Shown piece after piece: positions 46,801 through 61,812 of a DNA stretch of 64,000 nt (the stretch's first letter is position 1; each line of letters opens with the position of its first letter). Below the pieces are notes generated by a model, which saw only the letters and a list, made by a program, of their open reading frames with translations, searched no databases and was not told where the DNA came from. The position numbers and the translations under genes are program-made. The stretch covers positions 44,437,610 to 44,501,609 of the forward strand of contig NC_133103.1 in the NCBI RefSeq assembly GCF_022965805.1. Reading direction: 5' to 3'. The stretch comes from Primulina eburnea (Eukaryota > Streptophyta > Magnoliopsida > Lamiales > Gesneriaceae).

Positions 46801-49800
46801 TGAATTGTGGTTTGATAGGACTATATAGATAAATAAATTTTTTGATTATTAAAATATTTGAATTGCATGTTGAATAATATTGAATAAATAATAATATGTT
46901 TGGTTCAACATGAAACTCAAATATTTTATCATAATATTTATATATCCATATAATCCTATCAAATCACAATTCACATCAACTAACTAAATGGACCCTAGTC
47001 AGAGCTTCAACTGTCTTTGACATACCGGCAGATATCTTTGACATACCGGCAGATATCTTGTCCGCTCTTTGTAACTATTATTTTTTATTATCCTAATGTA
47101 ATATCGTTTCTTATAAAAAAAATATTTGGTTTGATTAATTAATTTGAGATAAGATGACAAAATTACATTTTTATTCTTTTCAATAATTATTAAAAATAAA
47201 TAAATTAAGATATGAAGGGTAATATAGTATTCATTGATTTGATTGTTTTAAGATAAATAATTAATAATTTGATTGATGTTGGATAAATAATCAATACATA
47301 AATTTGCAACCAAACATTTGATGTGATTGAATTATTAAATCTCATATAAGCAACCAAACATAATTTTAGGTTACAAAATTATTATAGACATACAATAGAT
47401 TTTTTTATTGATTTACTTGAGATCATTTTCATTGGTTATGTGTTTTTGTGTTATTTGAACATTAAAGTCATGATGGATACTACTAATACAAACGAAGAAC
47501 GAAGGAGAAAGAACATAAGTTTCTGTCGATATATTACAGTTTTCCATAACTTCATATCTCTGTCATTGGGTTGGCACAATAGTAAAATTAGGGTAAATGG
47601 ATTCAAAGGGAAAAGCTTCCAAATTTTATTACATACTTGGATTTGGATCATGTACAAGTTTATTATCTTTTTTCCTTCTCACAATCAGGATCTCTAGTAT
47701 TATTATAATATTTAGTGTAGTTCTTGATCTAGTGGATCACTGGTCCACTAATATAATTTGACACTTTATTATCAATAACATATCGTTTCTTATAAAAAAA
47801 AAGTTGATATTGAATTCTGTATTTTAAAACCGCAGACATCTAAAGCTTCCTTGGATGTCAAAGAACTGAGAGTAGACATATCTAAAGATGGTGGATCAGA
47901 GGGAGGCTTGTTTGTAAAGCTGCATCTTGTTCCCATTAATGTTCACTTAAGTCAATCTCGAGTAACATCTGATCAATCAGTAATCTCCGACGGATCTATC
48001 ACTACTAACCAGTTTGTTGACAACACCTATCCTCCTTTCAGTTGTGAAGAATTCTCTCTCTTGTGTGAGTTTGGCCATAATAGGTAAGTGTTAGTTCTCC
48101 GTTGTTTTCCATTAATTTGCTTTAGTTTTTTTATGAAATGAGATGCATCATAAAAATATTGGTTTTCAAAATTGTTGGATTAGGAATTTATGAAATGGAA
48201 AATGGAAATGAATTCGCAGGCTTTTATTTTTATGGAATTTCTACTTCAGAGTAACTGATTTGAAGATATCCTTAATCAGTCTCGCAAGAAGAGTATTATC
48301 ATTTTTGTTGATTAGAACATAAGGTATTTATTTATTAAGCCATGAATTGGTTGGTTGTTAGTGGGATAAAAAGATTATTACTGGGGTGCTTCTCTTTTGT
48401 CCCCAATGATTTCTCTAAATCTCAAATATATAGTGGTTTGTTAAGGTGTTCCATGAGCTTTATTATTGTTGATGCAGGGAAGCAGGTGTAGTTGTTAAGA
48501 ATTTGGATACCACCTGTGGAGAAGTCCGCATAAATCTGTGTGAGGATCTGCTGTTTAAGGAGAAGGATCAGCCCGACACCTCTCCTCAGCCTTTTCCAGA
48601 AGTTTCCCCAGCAAAAGAAGAATCTGTGCATTCAAAAAAACCAAGGGGAACGAATGCATTATCTGCTGTATCCAAGTACAATTCTATATTTCCAGAGAAG
48701 GTTGAGTAAATTTTCTGTTCATAGTCTCTCATGTGACATGCGTATCGTTAAGTTGATTGAATGCATTGCTGTGTTTGGAGGACGAAGATATTAGGGCAGC
48801 TTTAATCGAGCTATAGTTGTATTTTTAATTGTTAAGTTTATTAGTTTGTCAAAGGATGTTGCATTCTGTAGTGTACATATAGGACAGTTTAAATAAATCA
48901 GTCTGTTGTGTGTTTTGAATGAAATTGATAGTTGAAACTTATACTGCGACTTGGTGTATGATCATGGAATCATTTGGATGGAACTTAATCTGAATTTAAA
49001 AAATGTCTGAAAAAGAACACAAATCTAAAACATTGCCAGATTATTCTTTCCTCTATTAATTCTGAAATTATGATATGACAAGAATCTGAAGATGAAAAGG
49101 ATATTCTTTTTTATTATTATTATCAAATAACTACTGCTAGTAATGGGAACCACCGATCTGATTTTGTGCTTTAGAGTGTCATTGTTTGTTTCCGGTATTA
49201 ATGACTGAATCTCACGAGGAAACACACAAGCTGAAGATGGAGAAGTTTGCTGGAAATATGTACTAATTGAACTGTTAGAAGAGTGTTGAGAGCCATTATA
49301 CAATATCTGTTTTTGGTGGCTTTGGTCGGTGATTTTACTGTCAAAACCGACGAAGCAAAAGGAATAAAAAATATGTTGGAATATCTATCTGGTTTGATGT
49401 TTATACTGACATGAACATTGGTCTAGGATATATATAAAACTTGATGGTTGTGACACGAATCATTTAAGTGGCCAACCGCCAGGAGTATAGAACAGGAACA
49501 CAAACTATGTTGCATATTTTAAAGGACCGTGGACTCATCCATAGTAGATGCAAGTTACGGGGTTGATTTAGGAATGAAAATATTTGAGACTAAAAGAATT
49601 TTTGCCAGATTGCGGATCTTGGATTTTATAAGGCGAACCTCTATTGTGGATGCGGTGGTTTGTTTCGAGAGAGGCAGAAGTTTTGGTCAGTTTTCACGAT
49701 TGATTATTATTCAGAGTGTGGCCAATAAATGAGATAAAATGCATGGTAACTAGAAAAGGGAGGTTCTATTATGCCAAGTATGAATTTTTGCTTGAATGTT

Positions 49801-52800
49801 GTCTTCAAAGACCTCGGTTTGTATCCATCAAACCTATGATATTCTGTATGGATTAAAAATTTATAGTTACATTTCCCCTTTATAACAAAAGGACCTAGTG
49901 CGCATCTCACAATGTGGTGTTTACAATTGGCTGCTTCTATTTTGTTTGCCTCGTTAAACTGGGTGTTAACATTGGCTATTTTCACTGATTAAATTGATTT
50001 ATCTGTGATTTTTTTCACAGGTCGGCTTTACCTTGCCAAAACTTGATGTAAAGTTTATTCATCGTGGTTATGGTTTGGTGGTTGAGAATAACATAATGGG
50101 AATCCAACTGAAATGCATAACATCTAAATCTGTTGAAGAAGTTGGGGAAAGTGTGAGGCTTGATGTTCAGTTGGAATTCAGTGAGATTTATGTAAGTTCA
50201 AAGATTGTGCTTACACTGTTTTTATCCTCTTTTATTAATGTAATTTATCACACTGTAGCTGCTCAGAGAAGTCGGCATCTCGATTGTGGAAGTGCTGAAA
50301 CTTGATGTTGTTTCCTCAGTTTACATACCCCTTCAGGTATGGTTTTCTCAAGTTTTATTCAGTATAATTATCTTTGTTGGAACAACTGCATCCAAAATGT
50401 TAGTCTGTATCTGTTTTAGAAAATCCTCAGAGGTTTAGGGTGACTACCAAGCAACTTATGGATCAAATGGAAATTTTCTTTCATTTCAACTTCTGTTTGA
50501 ATTAAAAAATGCAACATTTTTAACCTTCACAGTGCACTGACTGATTTCTGTGGGGGGTTATCAAGATTGTTTCATCTGCCTTGCTTTTCCGAACTAATTT
50601 AAAACTTATAAAAGATCTGTCTTTTTTCTTATTAACAGGCCATTCTCTGTTTTCCTGCTTGCTTCTGTAAGCCTTTGAGATTAATATTTGTTGCATACTA
50701 GAGGAGTGATTTAGAACAAAGTCAGATTAATCGAAACTTTAATAGATGGTTTCTGGTTGTAGAGGATGTTAAGTGGGACAAAACTTGATGCTATTGGAAA
50801 TTTCTAATGGATTTTAGCTTTGAAGTGCATCAAGAGTATTAACTCGCTAACATCCAGTTTAAAAGTGAGCCCTAATTGACTAATTATTAAAAAGCCCGCA
50901 TGTGTTTCTTTTTCTTTCTATTTTTGTGTGTCGTATCACCACTAAATGTATTTAAAATTATTCACTCTGTGATTGGGGCTTATCCTTCATTCAAACCAAG
51001 ACTAACCTTGGAATAATCTCTCTTTTTGTGAGAATTGCAATTTAAGAAGTTCACTTTATGGAAGCCTTAGTTCCAATATTTTGCATGCTGTAGAAATAGA
51101 ACTGACAGACATCGTAATGCTTCCATAAAGTTGTTGCTCCCGCTCCCTCAAACTTCAACATGCAGGCAAAATTCTGTGCTACCAATTCATCTTAAGTCTA
51201 AAATATGCACTTTTCAGCTCCTACTTCTCTACCTTGCTTATCTACTTAAAGAGGGTGTTTCTGCGGATTTACAAAATTTGTTAACGTTTTGACATGAAAC
51301 AAGCTCTATCCAGTTGGGCTAGCATCTTGACAAGAATAGGACCTGGGTAAAACATCTGTTTGGTTTTGCATGTAATTTCATACTGGAAATTTATGATGTT
51401 GACTTTCTCCTTGCTATAAGGCATCACAGACACTCGGCACTTACATTATATATGTAAATGGATCGGTGAAATCATTCAATTAACATCTGCCGGAAGATAT
51501 AATACTAATTTCAGTTTTTCAAGTCTTTCCTGTTAATTTTAGTCTCATCATTTACTTGCGTGGGATGCTTTCCTTTGCAGCATAACTCTCCCATCAGATC
51601 TGAAATTGATGTCAAGCTTGGAGGCACCCAGTGCAACTTAATTTTGAACAGATTAAAGCTATTCATGCGTGTGCGTCCCCCACGAAAGCCTAAAATGGGA
51701 CTTTTGGAAGAAAATTCTGCTAAAGAAAAATCACAGTCCCCTGAACTGAAAGCTGTCATGTGGACTTGCACTGTTTCAGCCCCAGAGATGACTGTTGTTC
51801 TTTACAGTTTGAATGGTTCTCCTCTGTACCATGTAAGAACCTACTGAGAATAAATTACCAGTCTTTCTATCACTTCAAAGAGCTATCTGGTTGTGAACTG
51901 TAATTTCAATCAATGGAGGCATGCGGGCATAATGTATTTCTGTTATAATAATAAAAAATCCCTTAATTTAGGAACTTATCGGTCATATATATGGTTCGAT
52001 CAAACCTAATTTTGGAATTATGGTGCTTTGGGGATCCCTAGCTCCCTGCACATTACATGATTTTGCAGGGCTCAATGCAAGTTATTTTCAAAATCATGAT
52101 TTTCATTGCTTTTATGCTATGGTTGTTAGGGAATATGTGGCAGGGTCGTGGGGGCTTAGATTGACGAGTTGTATGAGAAGATACCAAAAAAAAGCAGAAA
52201 GTAGTGCAAAATTTGTACTAATAAATAGTAGTGTATTAATGTTACTCTAATATTTTTCTTGAAATATCCATAATAAGTTTCGAGAATAAAATAATTTTTG
52301 ACTAATGGGAAGACAACCAGATAAGCTACTTCATTTATCTATCCTACGTTGTCCTACCTTAAGCCAAAGTCATCTTAAGTGAATAAGACTTGAAATACCT
52401 CAGAAGCTAGTTCTGGTACAAGCGCATCTTCCAAATGTTAAGGGCTCCATTCATGTAAATTTTCCTTTTGAGTTTCAGCATATCCCATGGATTGCTTTTT
52501 AGTTATGGAGGATTTGTTTGACAGTTATTTTGTTTATATACATAAATTGTGAACTTTTTGTTCTTTTGGTGGATTATGAAAAGTCCTTTATATGTTGTTT
52601 TTAATCTCTCTGAATTCTTTCCCATATTTGTATTTCATGGACTCCATGAGGTTTCACAGGCACCAAATATAATTTATGCGGATATGAGAAATCCTATTCA
52701 ATGAAAAAGTTTTGGTCCTTCGGTTGTCTAAATTATGGTGAGACGTACTTTTTACATGCGGATGTTGATTTCTTAAGATTCCCTTGCTCGTGTACCTTTT

Positions 52801-55800
52801 ACATTGTGGTAAGGCACTATTTTAAAATATTTTTAGCTAGTTACAATAGTTATATATGAAAGACAACAGTTAATTCTGAAAGGCGCCAACAAGTATATTA
52901 TTTTTAATGATAGTTCATTAGGCCTGCCCTCGTCTTTTATTCCTAAAAGTAGTTGATATGACTCATTTTTCTCTTTAGGATTGCAATGCCATTTACTGAA
53001 TAATTACCTATTTTGCAACTGCAGGGTTGCTCGCAATCATCACACGTCTTTGCAAACAACATATCCAATACTGGTGCAACTCTACACATGGAACTTGGTG
53101 AAATAAATCTACACATGTCTGATGAATATCAAGAATGCTTGAAAGAGAGTTTGTTTGGCGTGGAAACAAACACGGGTTCATTAATGCACATTGCTAAGGT
53201 GAGCTTGGACTGGGGCAAGAAAGACATGGATTCCCTTGAAGATGGGTTGAAGTGTATGATGGTTCTTGGAGCCGATGTCACTGGCATGAGTGTCTACTTG
53301 ACTTTCAGGCGTCTTGAATCACTTATATTAGCTGCTCTATCCTTCAAGGCCTTATTGAAGGATTTAGCTGCTTCGAGTAAGAAACCAGCACAAAGCAAAG
53401 AAACAAGGTCTTCCAAGCCATCAAGGAAAGGAATTCAACTGTTGAGACTCAACCTAGAAAGATGCTCTGTAAATATATGTGGAGATGTGGGGTTGGAGGA
53501 TGCGGTTATTCCAGACCCCAAACGTGTTAATTATGGATCACAAGGTGGTAAGGTTTTAATTACTAACTTGGTAGATGGGTCTCTGCGAACTGCACATGTA
53601 ATGTCGACTATATCATATGATTGTACAAGGTTGAAGTATTCGCTTTCACTCGATGTTTACCATCTCAGTTTTTGCATGAACAAAGAAAAAAAATCAGTAC
53701 AGATGGAGCTTCAAAGAGCCAGGTCTATCTATCAGGAATTTCCCAAAGACAACAATCCTGGACCAAAAGTTGTGTTACTTGACATGCAGAATGCGAAGCT
53801 TGTTAGGCGATCAGGAGGTCTGAAAGATATCGTTGTTTGCTCTCTCTTCAGTGCCACCGATATATCAATAAGGTGGGAACCTGATGTGCATATTGCATTA
53901 GTTGAACTAGGATTGCACTTGAAGTTAATGGTCCACAATTACAAGCTGCAAGAGGAGTGTAACAGGGAAACAATTTCTGTTATGAATGACAATGAACCAA
54001 AGAAAGAGACCATTTCGGAATCATCTGACAAACGACTGAACAAAAAAGAATCCATTTTTGCTGTTGATGTGGAGATGCTTAGTGTATCTGCTGAGGTTGG
54101 AGATGGGGTTGAAGCCTTGCTTCAGGTGCAGTCCATCTTCTCTGAGAATGCCAAAATAGGTGTGCTTCTTGAGGGACTCTTTCTCCACCTCAATGAAGCC
54201 AAAATTTTTAGAACCAGCAGAATGCAAATATCTCGAATCCCTAATGCTTCTGGCAGAGTTCCTGATGCGAAATCTGAAACAGTAACTATCTGGGACTGGG
54301 TTATTCAAGCCATTGATGTCCATGTATGCATGCCATTTAGGTTGCAACTGCGAGCCATTGATGATTCTGTGGAGGATATGCTTCGAGCTTTGAAGCTTGT
54401 GACTTCTGCTAAAACTAAATGTATGTTTCCAGAGAAGAAAGAGCAGTCAAAACACAAAAAGGGTGGTTTGTCTAGAACCGGGTGCATAAAGTTCAGCATA
54501 CGTAAATTAACAGCTGAGATTGAGGAGGAACCGATACAGGGTTGGCTTGACGAGCATTATCAACTCCTGAAGAATGAGGCTCGTGAATTAGCTGTTAGGT
54601 TAAATTTTCTTGATGAGCGTATTTCTCGGAATGGACAATGCCATGATGTTGTTGAAAAAGACAACTCTTCATTCGAAGGAAAGCTTCATCACAATGGGGA
54701 GGAGATAGATCTTCGAGATGCTTCAGCTATTCAGAAATTGCGTGAGGAACTATACAGGATGTCATTCCGGTCATATTACCAGGCATGCCAGAGTCTTGTA
54801 CAGGGCCAGGGATCTGAGGCATGTAAACATGGCTTTCAATCTGGTTTCAAACCTAGCACTTCCAGAACTTCTCTTTTCTCTGTTTGTGCTACAGAATTAG
54901 ATGTAAGCTTGACAAAAATTGAAGGTGGTGATGCAGGGATGATTGAAGTTCTGCAGAAGCTTGACCCAGTATGTCGTGCCCATAACATTCCATTTTCAAG
55001 ACTTTATGGAGGAAACATCCTTTTACATGCAGGCTCTCTTGTAGTTCAGATAAGAAACTACACATGTCCTCTATTTGCTGCAAATTCTGGTCGATGTGAA
55101 GGTCGTCTTCTGCTGGCCCAGCAGGTCTGTGTTTTTTGGTGTTTGTCTCTCTTTCATGCTCTTTTATGCCCTGATTTGGCAGTTAAATGATGGATAAATT
55201 TCAGCCTTCACCAAGTCCTTTTGTATAAATGTTCAACAAATGTCTCCTAAATCCTACCGTTATTTGTACTTGGTAAAGCTGAGACATACTTCTAGAAACT
55301 TTGTGAACAATGCGGAGTCGAATTTGTTAATTCTCGGATATGAAGATACCAAACGGTTTAATTAAAGTATTTTCCATCAACCAGAGAAGCTAAAGTGGGA
55401 AATATTATCTTGCATAAATAAAAAGAATATTGGTTCTGGTTGACATGTGTTGCAAATAATTTTTTGGTCTGACGGCTAATTCACACCTATGTCAAAATCA
55501 TACGCCGGTAGCAAAGGCACTTACATGTTTGACATCTCAGTCGACAACCTGGTACTCTATTTATTATATGCATTTGTAATTCTTGCAGATCCTTCAGTGC
55601 AGGACATTCTCTCAATAACTGATTCACGCTGCCTTGTAACTGAAATGTTTGAGTGAACTGATTCACCTTGTCTATGTTAGAAAATTTATTGCCTAGACCT
55701 TTTGATAAGTCTTTCAATAGACGAATTTGTTGATTTAAGCCTTACCCCATCTGTTATGCAGTTTATTTTTTACTATCTTGAGACAACAACATGAGCATAT

Positions 55801-58800
55801 ATACGACATTCTCAATTATGCCAATTTTGATTGCAGGCGACCTGTTTTCAGCCGCAGATTCACCAAAATGTCTTCATCGGAAAATGGAGGAAAGTGGATA
55901 TGCTACGTTCAGCTACTGGCACAACTCCTCCAATCAAAACTTATTGTGATTTGCCTATTCATTTTCAGAAAGGAGAAATTTCGTTTGGCACTGGTTTCGA
56001 ACCATCTTTCGCTGATATTAGCTACGCTTTTACTGTGGCTCTTCGTAGAGCCAATTTAAGCACAAGGAATCCAAATCCAGATGTTCAACCACCTAAGAAG
56101 GAAAAAAGTTTACCTTGGTGGGATGAAATGAGAAACTACATTCATGGACACACCGCCTTATATTTCTCTGAGACGAGATGGAACATTCTTGCAACCACTG
56201 ATCCCTACGAAAACTTAGACAAACTTCATATCATATCAGGCTACATGGAAATTCAACAATCAGATGGTCGTGTTTACTTGTCCTCCAACGATTTCAAGAT
56301 TTTAGTGAGCAGCTTAGAGAGCTTACTAAAGAATTCCATGTCGAAACATTTTGTTGGATTTTCTGGGCCTTTCCTCCAGGCCCCAATTTTCACAGTTGAA
56401 GTGACAATGGAATGGGATTGTGAGTCTGGAAATCCCCTAAATCATTATTTGTTTGCACTTCCTAATGAAGGTAAAGCTCGTGAAAAGGTTTACGATCCCT
56501 TCAGATCCACATCTCTTTCTCTCAAATGGAATTTCTCCCTTAGGCCACCTGTTCCTTCCGGTGATCGCCGATCACAATCCTTTTCCATCAATGATCAGGT
56601 CATTCAGGACGGAGCTTCAGTTTGTCCATCACAATTAGAAAATAAATCAATTGATTCACCGATTATGAATCTTGGACATCATGATTTGGCATGGTTGATC
56701 AAATTTTGGAACCTAAACTACCTTCCTCCCCATAAGTTGCGAACCTTTTCTAGGTGGCCTCGTTATGGGCTCCCTAGGATTCCGAGATCAGGTAATCTGT
56801 CGTTGGACAAAGTAATGACAGAATTTATGTTCAGGGTTGATGTCACCCCCACATATGTTAGGCACATGCCGTTACACGACGATGACCCAGCAAAGGGACT
56901 AGCATTTAAGATGACAAAGTTGAAATATGAACTCTATTATAGTCGAGGTAAACAAAAATATACCATCGAATGCAGACGGGATCCTCTCGATCTTGTGTAT
57001 CAGGGTCTTGACCTACACATACCCAAAGTATTTATAAATAAGGAAGATTGCCCAACTGTTGCAAAAGTAATTCAAATGACAAGGAAGCAATCCCTGCCCG
57101 CGTCAACGGGCAGAGTTTATGGCGATAAACATAGCTCCTCTAGCAACCACACAGAAAGGCATCTTGATGATGGGTTTTTGTTATCATCTGATTACTTCAC
57201 AATCCGCCGGCAAGCTCCAAAGGCTGACCCTGCAAGGTTATTAGCATGGCAAGAAGCTGGAAGAAGAAACCTTGAGATGACATATGTGAGATCTGAGTTT
57301 GAAAATGGGAGCGAGAGTGATGAGCATACGAGATCTGACCCCAGTGACGATGATGGATATAACATTGTCATTGCTGACAATTGCAGGCGTATTTTTGTTT
57401 ACGGACTGAAGCTTCTGTGGACTCTTGAAAATAGAGATGCTGTTTGGTCTTGGGTAGGTGGGATATCTAAGGCATTTGAACCTCCAAAACCTTCTCCTTC
57501 TCGTCAATATGCTCAAAGAAAATTGCATGAGGAGAACAAGGTCCTTGATAGACCTGAAACACCCAAAGATGATAACCAAAAGTCATCGTCTTCCTATCAT
57601 GGTTCCGGCTCTTCTCAGTATATCGAGACTTCTAAAGCACTGCCTTCACCATCAGAATCAGCGGCAATGGAAAATCCCTCCTCAAGTTTGAATGGTAAAT
57701 TCAAAGTTCTCTCTCTCAACACACAAACATATATATTTCCATTATATTTGAGACTTTTGAGTGTATGCATATTTCTATTAATGTTACTATAGTGTGTTTC
57801 ACTTTTGATTTGGTTTTAATCGTAAATTATAGTTTCAGTCTTGTAGATTGTAATTTTTTTTTATAGGAAACTAAACTTTATTATAATAGTAGAAGTGTTA
57901 CAATAGAGTGGATGAGTAATCCGCAAAACAAGTTACAGTTGAAATCGAAAAAACACTACCACACTATCGTTATGAACATATAAATTTCCAATCCCTAACT
58001 AATTCTGAAATAGCTAAGTTATTAAATTTTGTTAGCTTAGTCATTCAATTCGCAACTTTGAATTTTATCTTCTCCCAGACGTCATCCATGGATTCTGACA
58101 AATCTGCAAATATTCTGTTTTTACTTTCCAGCCATATTGACCAAAAAATGCAATGGATTGCCAGATACCAGAAGCTCGTAAATCTTCTCCCGGACATGAC
58201 CACTTTAAAAATCAGCCTCCCTTTTCGCAAAGTTATTACATGAGTTAGTAATTTTTACATGATGTCACATATTTGAATATATATTTTAATTGAGCCATTA
58301 ATTGCATTCCTAGACAATATTAGTGTTGTTACTTAGTTAAAGTCTTTCATGCTGTGAATCTATCCTCTATTATGAATTAGCCACATCATGCCTCCTTTAT
58401 TGAAATCCTCCACAATTGCAAAATATTAGCTACCTTCTTTTCTCCTAGTTAATGTGTATCTTGTGTGCCTGTCTACAGCAAAATATAGCAATCTTGATGA
58501 CTCCGAGGAAGAGGGGACACGCCATTTCATGGTGAACGTCATTGAGCCGCAATTCAATCTTCACTCAGAAGAATCTAATGTGAGTTACTATATGCTACTA
58601 AAGTGTATGGGACAACTTTGGGGAACTTATCTTCAAAACCTTGGGGAACTTATCTTCAAAACCTCCTACTATAGATCTCATGGTGCCTCATTTACCAAAA
58701 AAAAAAATTTGGTATTCTGTGATTACATGGTCCATGGGTTTGTATATTTGTTAGAAATGATATTTGAACTGAAGGAAGGATTTTAGCAAGTTTCTTGGCT

Positions 58801-61800
58801 TTCTGGTACTGATGTACAGTGACAATAATCCTTTGAAGAGAGTAAAGATGGAGCAAATACGAATACCACTGATCTTATCCCCTAATCTCTCAAGCAATGC
58901 ATGTCACATTTTTTCATCCAACGACAATTAATATTTAATGATGAGCTGGCGAATCTTACTTGAGAATCCTAATCTTGTTATTTTAGATAATTGCTACAAA
59001 ACCTATGGCCTTTGGCTATTCATTATATTACTTATTGATACATCATGTACACTTGACTGTCAAATGCCATAAATATTAACTAAGACTTCTTCAACATCAA
59101 ATTAAGCTACGTATTTCCTTCTAAATGTGCTTATTTTCACTGCCATATATGTAACGTCTTGTATCATACATGAAATTGAAGTGTTCAAGCTTGTTCAAGG
59201 CCACCTTCGTGCCTGTAATTGTAATATTCGATTTCACTCTGATTGGGATGGAAATAGTATATATCAACAGGGGAATCTAATATACAACACACCTGATTTG
59301 TGGTCTTTAAATGATAAAGTCTTGGTTTAACCACTGATTAGCAAGACGGGCCTACAATTTTTAATAAAGGGCTTGATCTATATCAACTTGCTCCACTAAT
59401 GGAGGGTCACAAATGAAAATAAAGTAGAAATCAACAGAAAAGGGAAAAATCATGTAGATGGATGATTGCAATATTAGTAATAAATTCTTATAATTTTTTG
59501 TCATGACTAACGCAGTAAATCATTGTTTGACAGGGTAGATTCTTGCTTGCAGCTGTAAGTGGCCGTGTTTTAGCTCGGTCATTTCATTCAATCCTTGCTG
59601 TTGGTTATGAGATGATCGAACAAGCACTTGGGGGAGAAAAGTTACACCTACCTGAATCTCAGCCTGAAATGACATGGAATCGCATGGAATTCTCTGTTAT
59701 GTTGGAGCATGTGCAGGCTCATGTAGCCCCAACTGATGTGGATCCAGGTGCTGGGCTGCAGTGGCTTCCTAAAATTCGTCGGAGTTCACCCAAAGTGAAG
59801 CGCACTGGAGCTTTGCTTGAAAGGGTTTTTATGCCCTGTGACATGTACTTTCGCTACACACGGCATAAAGGAGGAACTGCTGATTTGAAAGTAAAGATCT
59901 AAGTTTCATGGGATAAAAGTTACTAATGGCTGAAAGAAAGTTAAATATGCTAAATATAAATGATGAAGTTCTGACATTTACTTTGTATTGCAGGTAAAGC
60001 CTTTGAAAGAGCTGTCCTTCAATTCTCATAATATTACGGCTACAATGACATCCAGGCAATTTCAAGTCATGCTTGATGTGTTGACCAATCTTCTGTTTGC
60101 TCGGCTTCCTAAGTAAGAATTCCACAATCTACTATTTGATTTTTTTACGTGATATTCTGCCAATGTAGTACATGTGAATGCCTTTACATGGGGTTTTGTC
60201 ATTTCAATTATGCCAATGCCAAATTTGATGCAATGATTATGTAAGGGCATATGTTTTGGCACTAGTTCTCCTCTAGATCTTATAGTATGGAGACTACTCA
60301 TATAATATATGGTCGAATCATGAAACTTTTAAAGTTTGAGGCATTAAATGATATGGGTGGCCAAAATTTTCTTTTTATGTGCACTTAGATACTTCTATCA
60401 CTTGAGAACTTTTGCTGGTAATTCTAATTGATTCCATCAAATATGGATAAAATATTTATTTAACCCGTTCTAGATTTGAATGAGGTGGTTATCTGTCACA
60501 TATAGTAACTTGCTGGATAGGGTTCTTTTTATATGACTGATATTATTGGATTACCTATTTTGAATTTTTTTTTCACCAACCTATTTTGAAAGTTGTGTGT
60601 TTGTGTGCACGCGTGTGTTGAAACTTGAAATTAATCATTAATGTAGAATTATGAGTTGATGACTCAAATTGAGGTTGATAAGTGAAGTCTTGATGTATAT
60701 TAAGCTGTCTATGGTAGATTGTGTTCCGAATTTAAACTTGGAAATAACCTTTTCGAATAGTACTAAGTTTGTCCTTTTAGGTATAATTTCATACTAAGCA
60801 GAAACTTTGTAGTCTATGTAGTATTAACAGTGCACTTAGATTTGACAGTATTTAGGTTTGTAGCAATTTGTGGTTAATTTCTTGTTCATGGACTTCAAGT
60901 GACGAGGTTAATTATTCAGGCCTCGAAAAAGCAATCTGTCATATCCTGTTGATGACGACGAAGATGTTGAAGAGGAGGCAGATGAAGTGGTACCTGATGG
61001 TGTTGAAGAGGTAGAACTGGCTAAAGTAAATCTTGAACAGAAAGAGAGAATCCAGAAGTTGATTATTGACGATATGCGGAAATTGTCTCTCCGGCTTGAC
61101 AATTCTGGGGATCCATACCCTGAAATTGAAATGGATCGATGTATGATAACTGGTGGAAGATCCACATTAGTAAGACTTTTAACACGTCAAAGTGCTTTTA
61201 TATTTGCGATAGTTCTCTTTGGGATAGTGTCCTTTTTGGTGTGCTAGCATATGCTTTGTTACAGCATACTTTCTTTCTGTGTTGTGTGCTTCATGAGTTT
61301 TCACTTGCATTGAAACTGCGATCTACAAATATTGCAAGGATACAGTCGATGTTTGATTTTGCTGATTATAAACAAAGGGCAATCTTTCTTGGAAATATTA
61401 TGAATATGAGAATCTAAGTATTCAAAGTCAAAAAATTTAGTCCTGAAAATTGTGTTAATACTTTTTCGACTTGAAATTTTAATTAAAAAAATATAGGCAC
61501 CTACGACTAGCTCTTTGCTTTTCTGCGTACCTCCATATGCCTGCTTCAATGTGATGGAGTTTATTACTTAATGGGGGTCATTCTCAGGTGCAAAGACTGA
61601 GAAAAGAGCTCTTGAATGCACAAAAGGCTAGGAAGGCTGCATCAGCTTCGCTAAGAATAGCTTTGCAGAAAGCTGCACAGTTACGATTAATGGAAAAGGA
61701 GAGGAATAAAAGCCCATCTTATGCTATGCGAATTTCTTTGCAAATTAATAAAGTTGTTTGGGGCATGCTTGTTGATGGAAAATCTTTTGCGGAAGCAGAG

Positions 61801-61812
61801 CTAAATGATATG
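43837..61812 (+). CDS. SAB: SABRE/KIP-like giant protein (bridge-like lipid transfer family), 3' end beyond window
   Basis: This is a plant SABRE/KINKY POLLEN-type protein. The family (Hobbit/BLTP2/FMP27) forms long beta-groove rods at ER-membrane contacts thought to move lipids, and in plants it affects cell growth and pollen tubes. In-phase exons are 43837-43907, 45295-45406, 45807-46067, 47836-48083, 48478-48700, 50021-50191, 50259-50336, 51581-51832, 53025-55124, 55837-57694, 58479-58579, 59534-59890, 59994-60112, 60920-61169 and 61588-61812 (2142 codons). The protein opens with a membrane anchor (FLFGFLIVSILLWIIF). Two very long exons (700 and about 619 codons) hold the middle. The exon 10 region includes WPRYGLPRIPRSG and a later acidic, Ser-rich linker. 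About 450 more residues are expected outside the window. I cannot tell SABRE from KIP. Confidence 0.88.
43896..44044. repeat. Tandem duplication (74 bp) covering the exon 1 splice donor
   Basis: The unit 43896-43969 is repeated at 43970-44044 with a few changes. Each copy starts GATTATATTCATGTAATGTC and so carries the same donor. Use of the second copy would add a stop codon soon after, so the first is the working one. Confidence 0.9.
46778..46995. mobile_element. MITE in SABRE intron 3
   Basis: The left end (GGGTCTGTTTAGTTAGGATG...) and the right end form inverted repeats of about 45 bp with few mismatches. The element is about 218 bp and is flanked by TA on both sides. Confidence 0.8.
47014..47055. 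repeat. Short tandem repeat (21 bp x 2)
   Basis: TCTTTGACATACCGGCAGAT begins both units, at 47014 and 47035, in SABRE intron 3. Confidence 0.9.
47690..47803 (+). mobile_element. LINE 3' tail in SABRE intron 3
   Basis: The sequence resembles the 3' end of the LINE at 42200-42301: hairpin, AT-rich stretch, CGTTTCTTAT, then an A-tract. Only the 3' UTR remains. A similar CGTTTCTTATAAAAAAAA occurs near 47105-47122. Confidence 0.6.
57853..58243 (-). mobile_element. LINE 3' fragment in SABRE intron 10
   Basis: The - strand carries a peptide (58230-58045) with a WSIWLESKNRIF block and DDVWEKIKF, like the C-terminus of the LINE at 42010-42110. A T-tract at its left edge is its poly(A) tail in reverse. 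Possible short flanking repeats GTAATTTTT occur on both sides. Confidence 0.7.
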
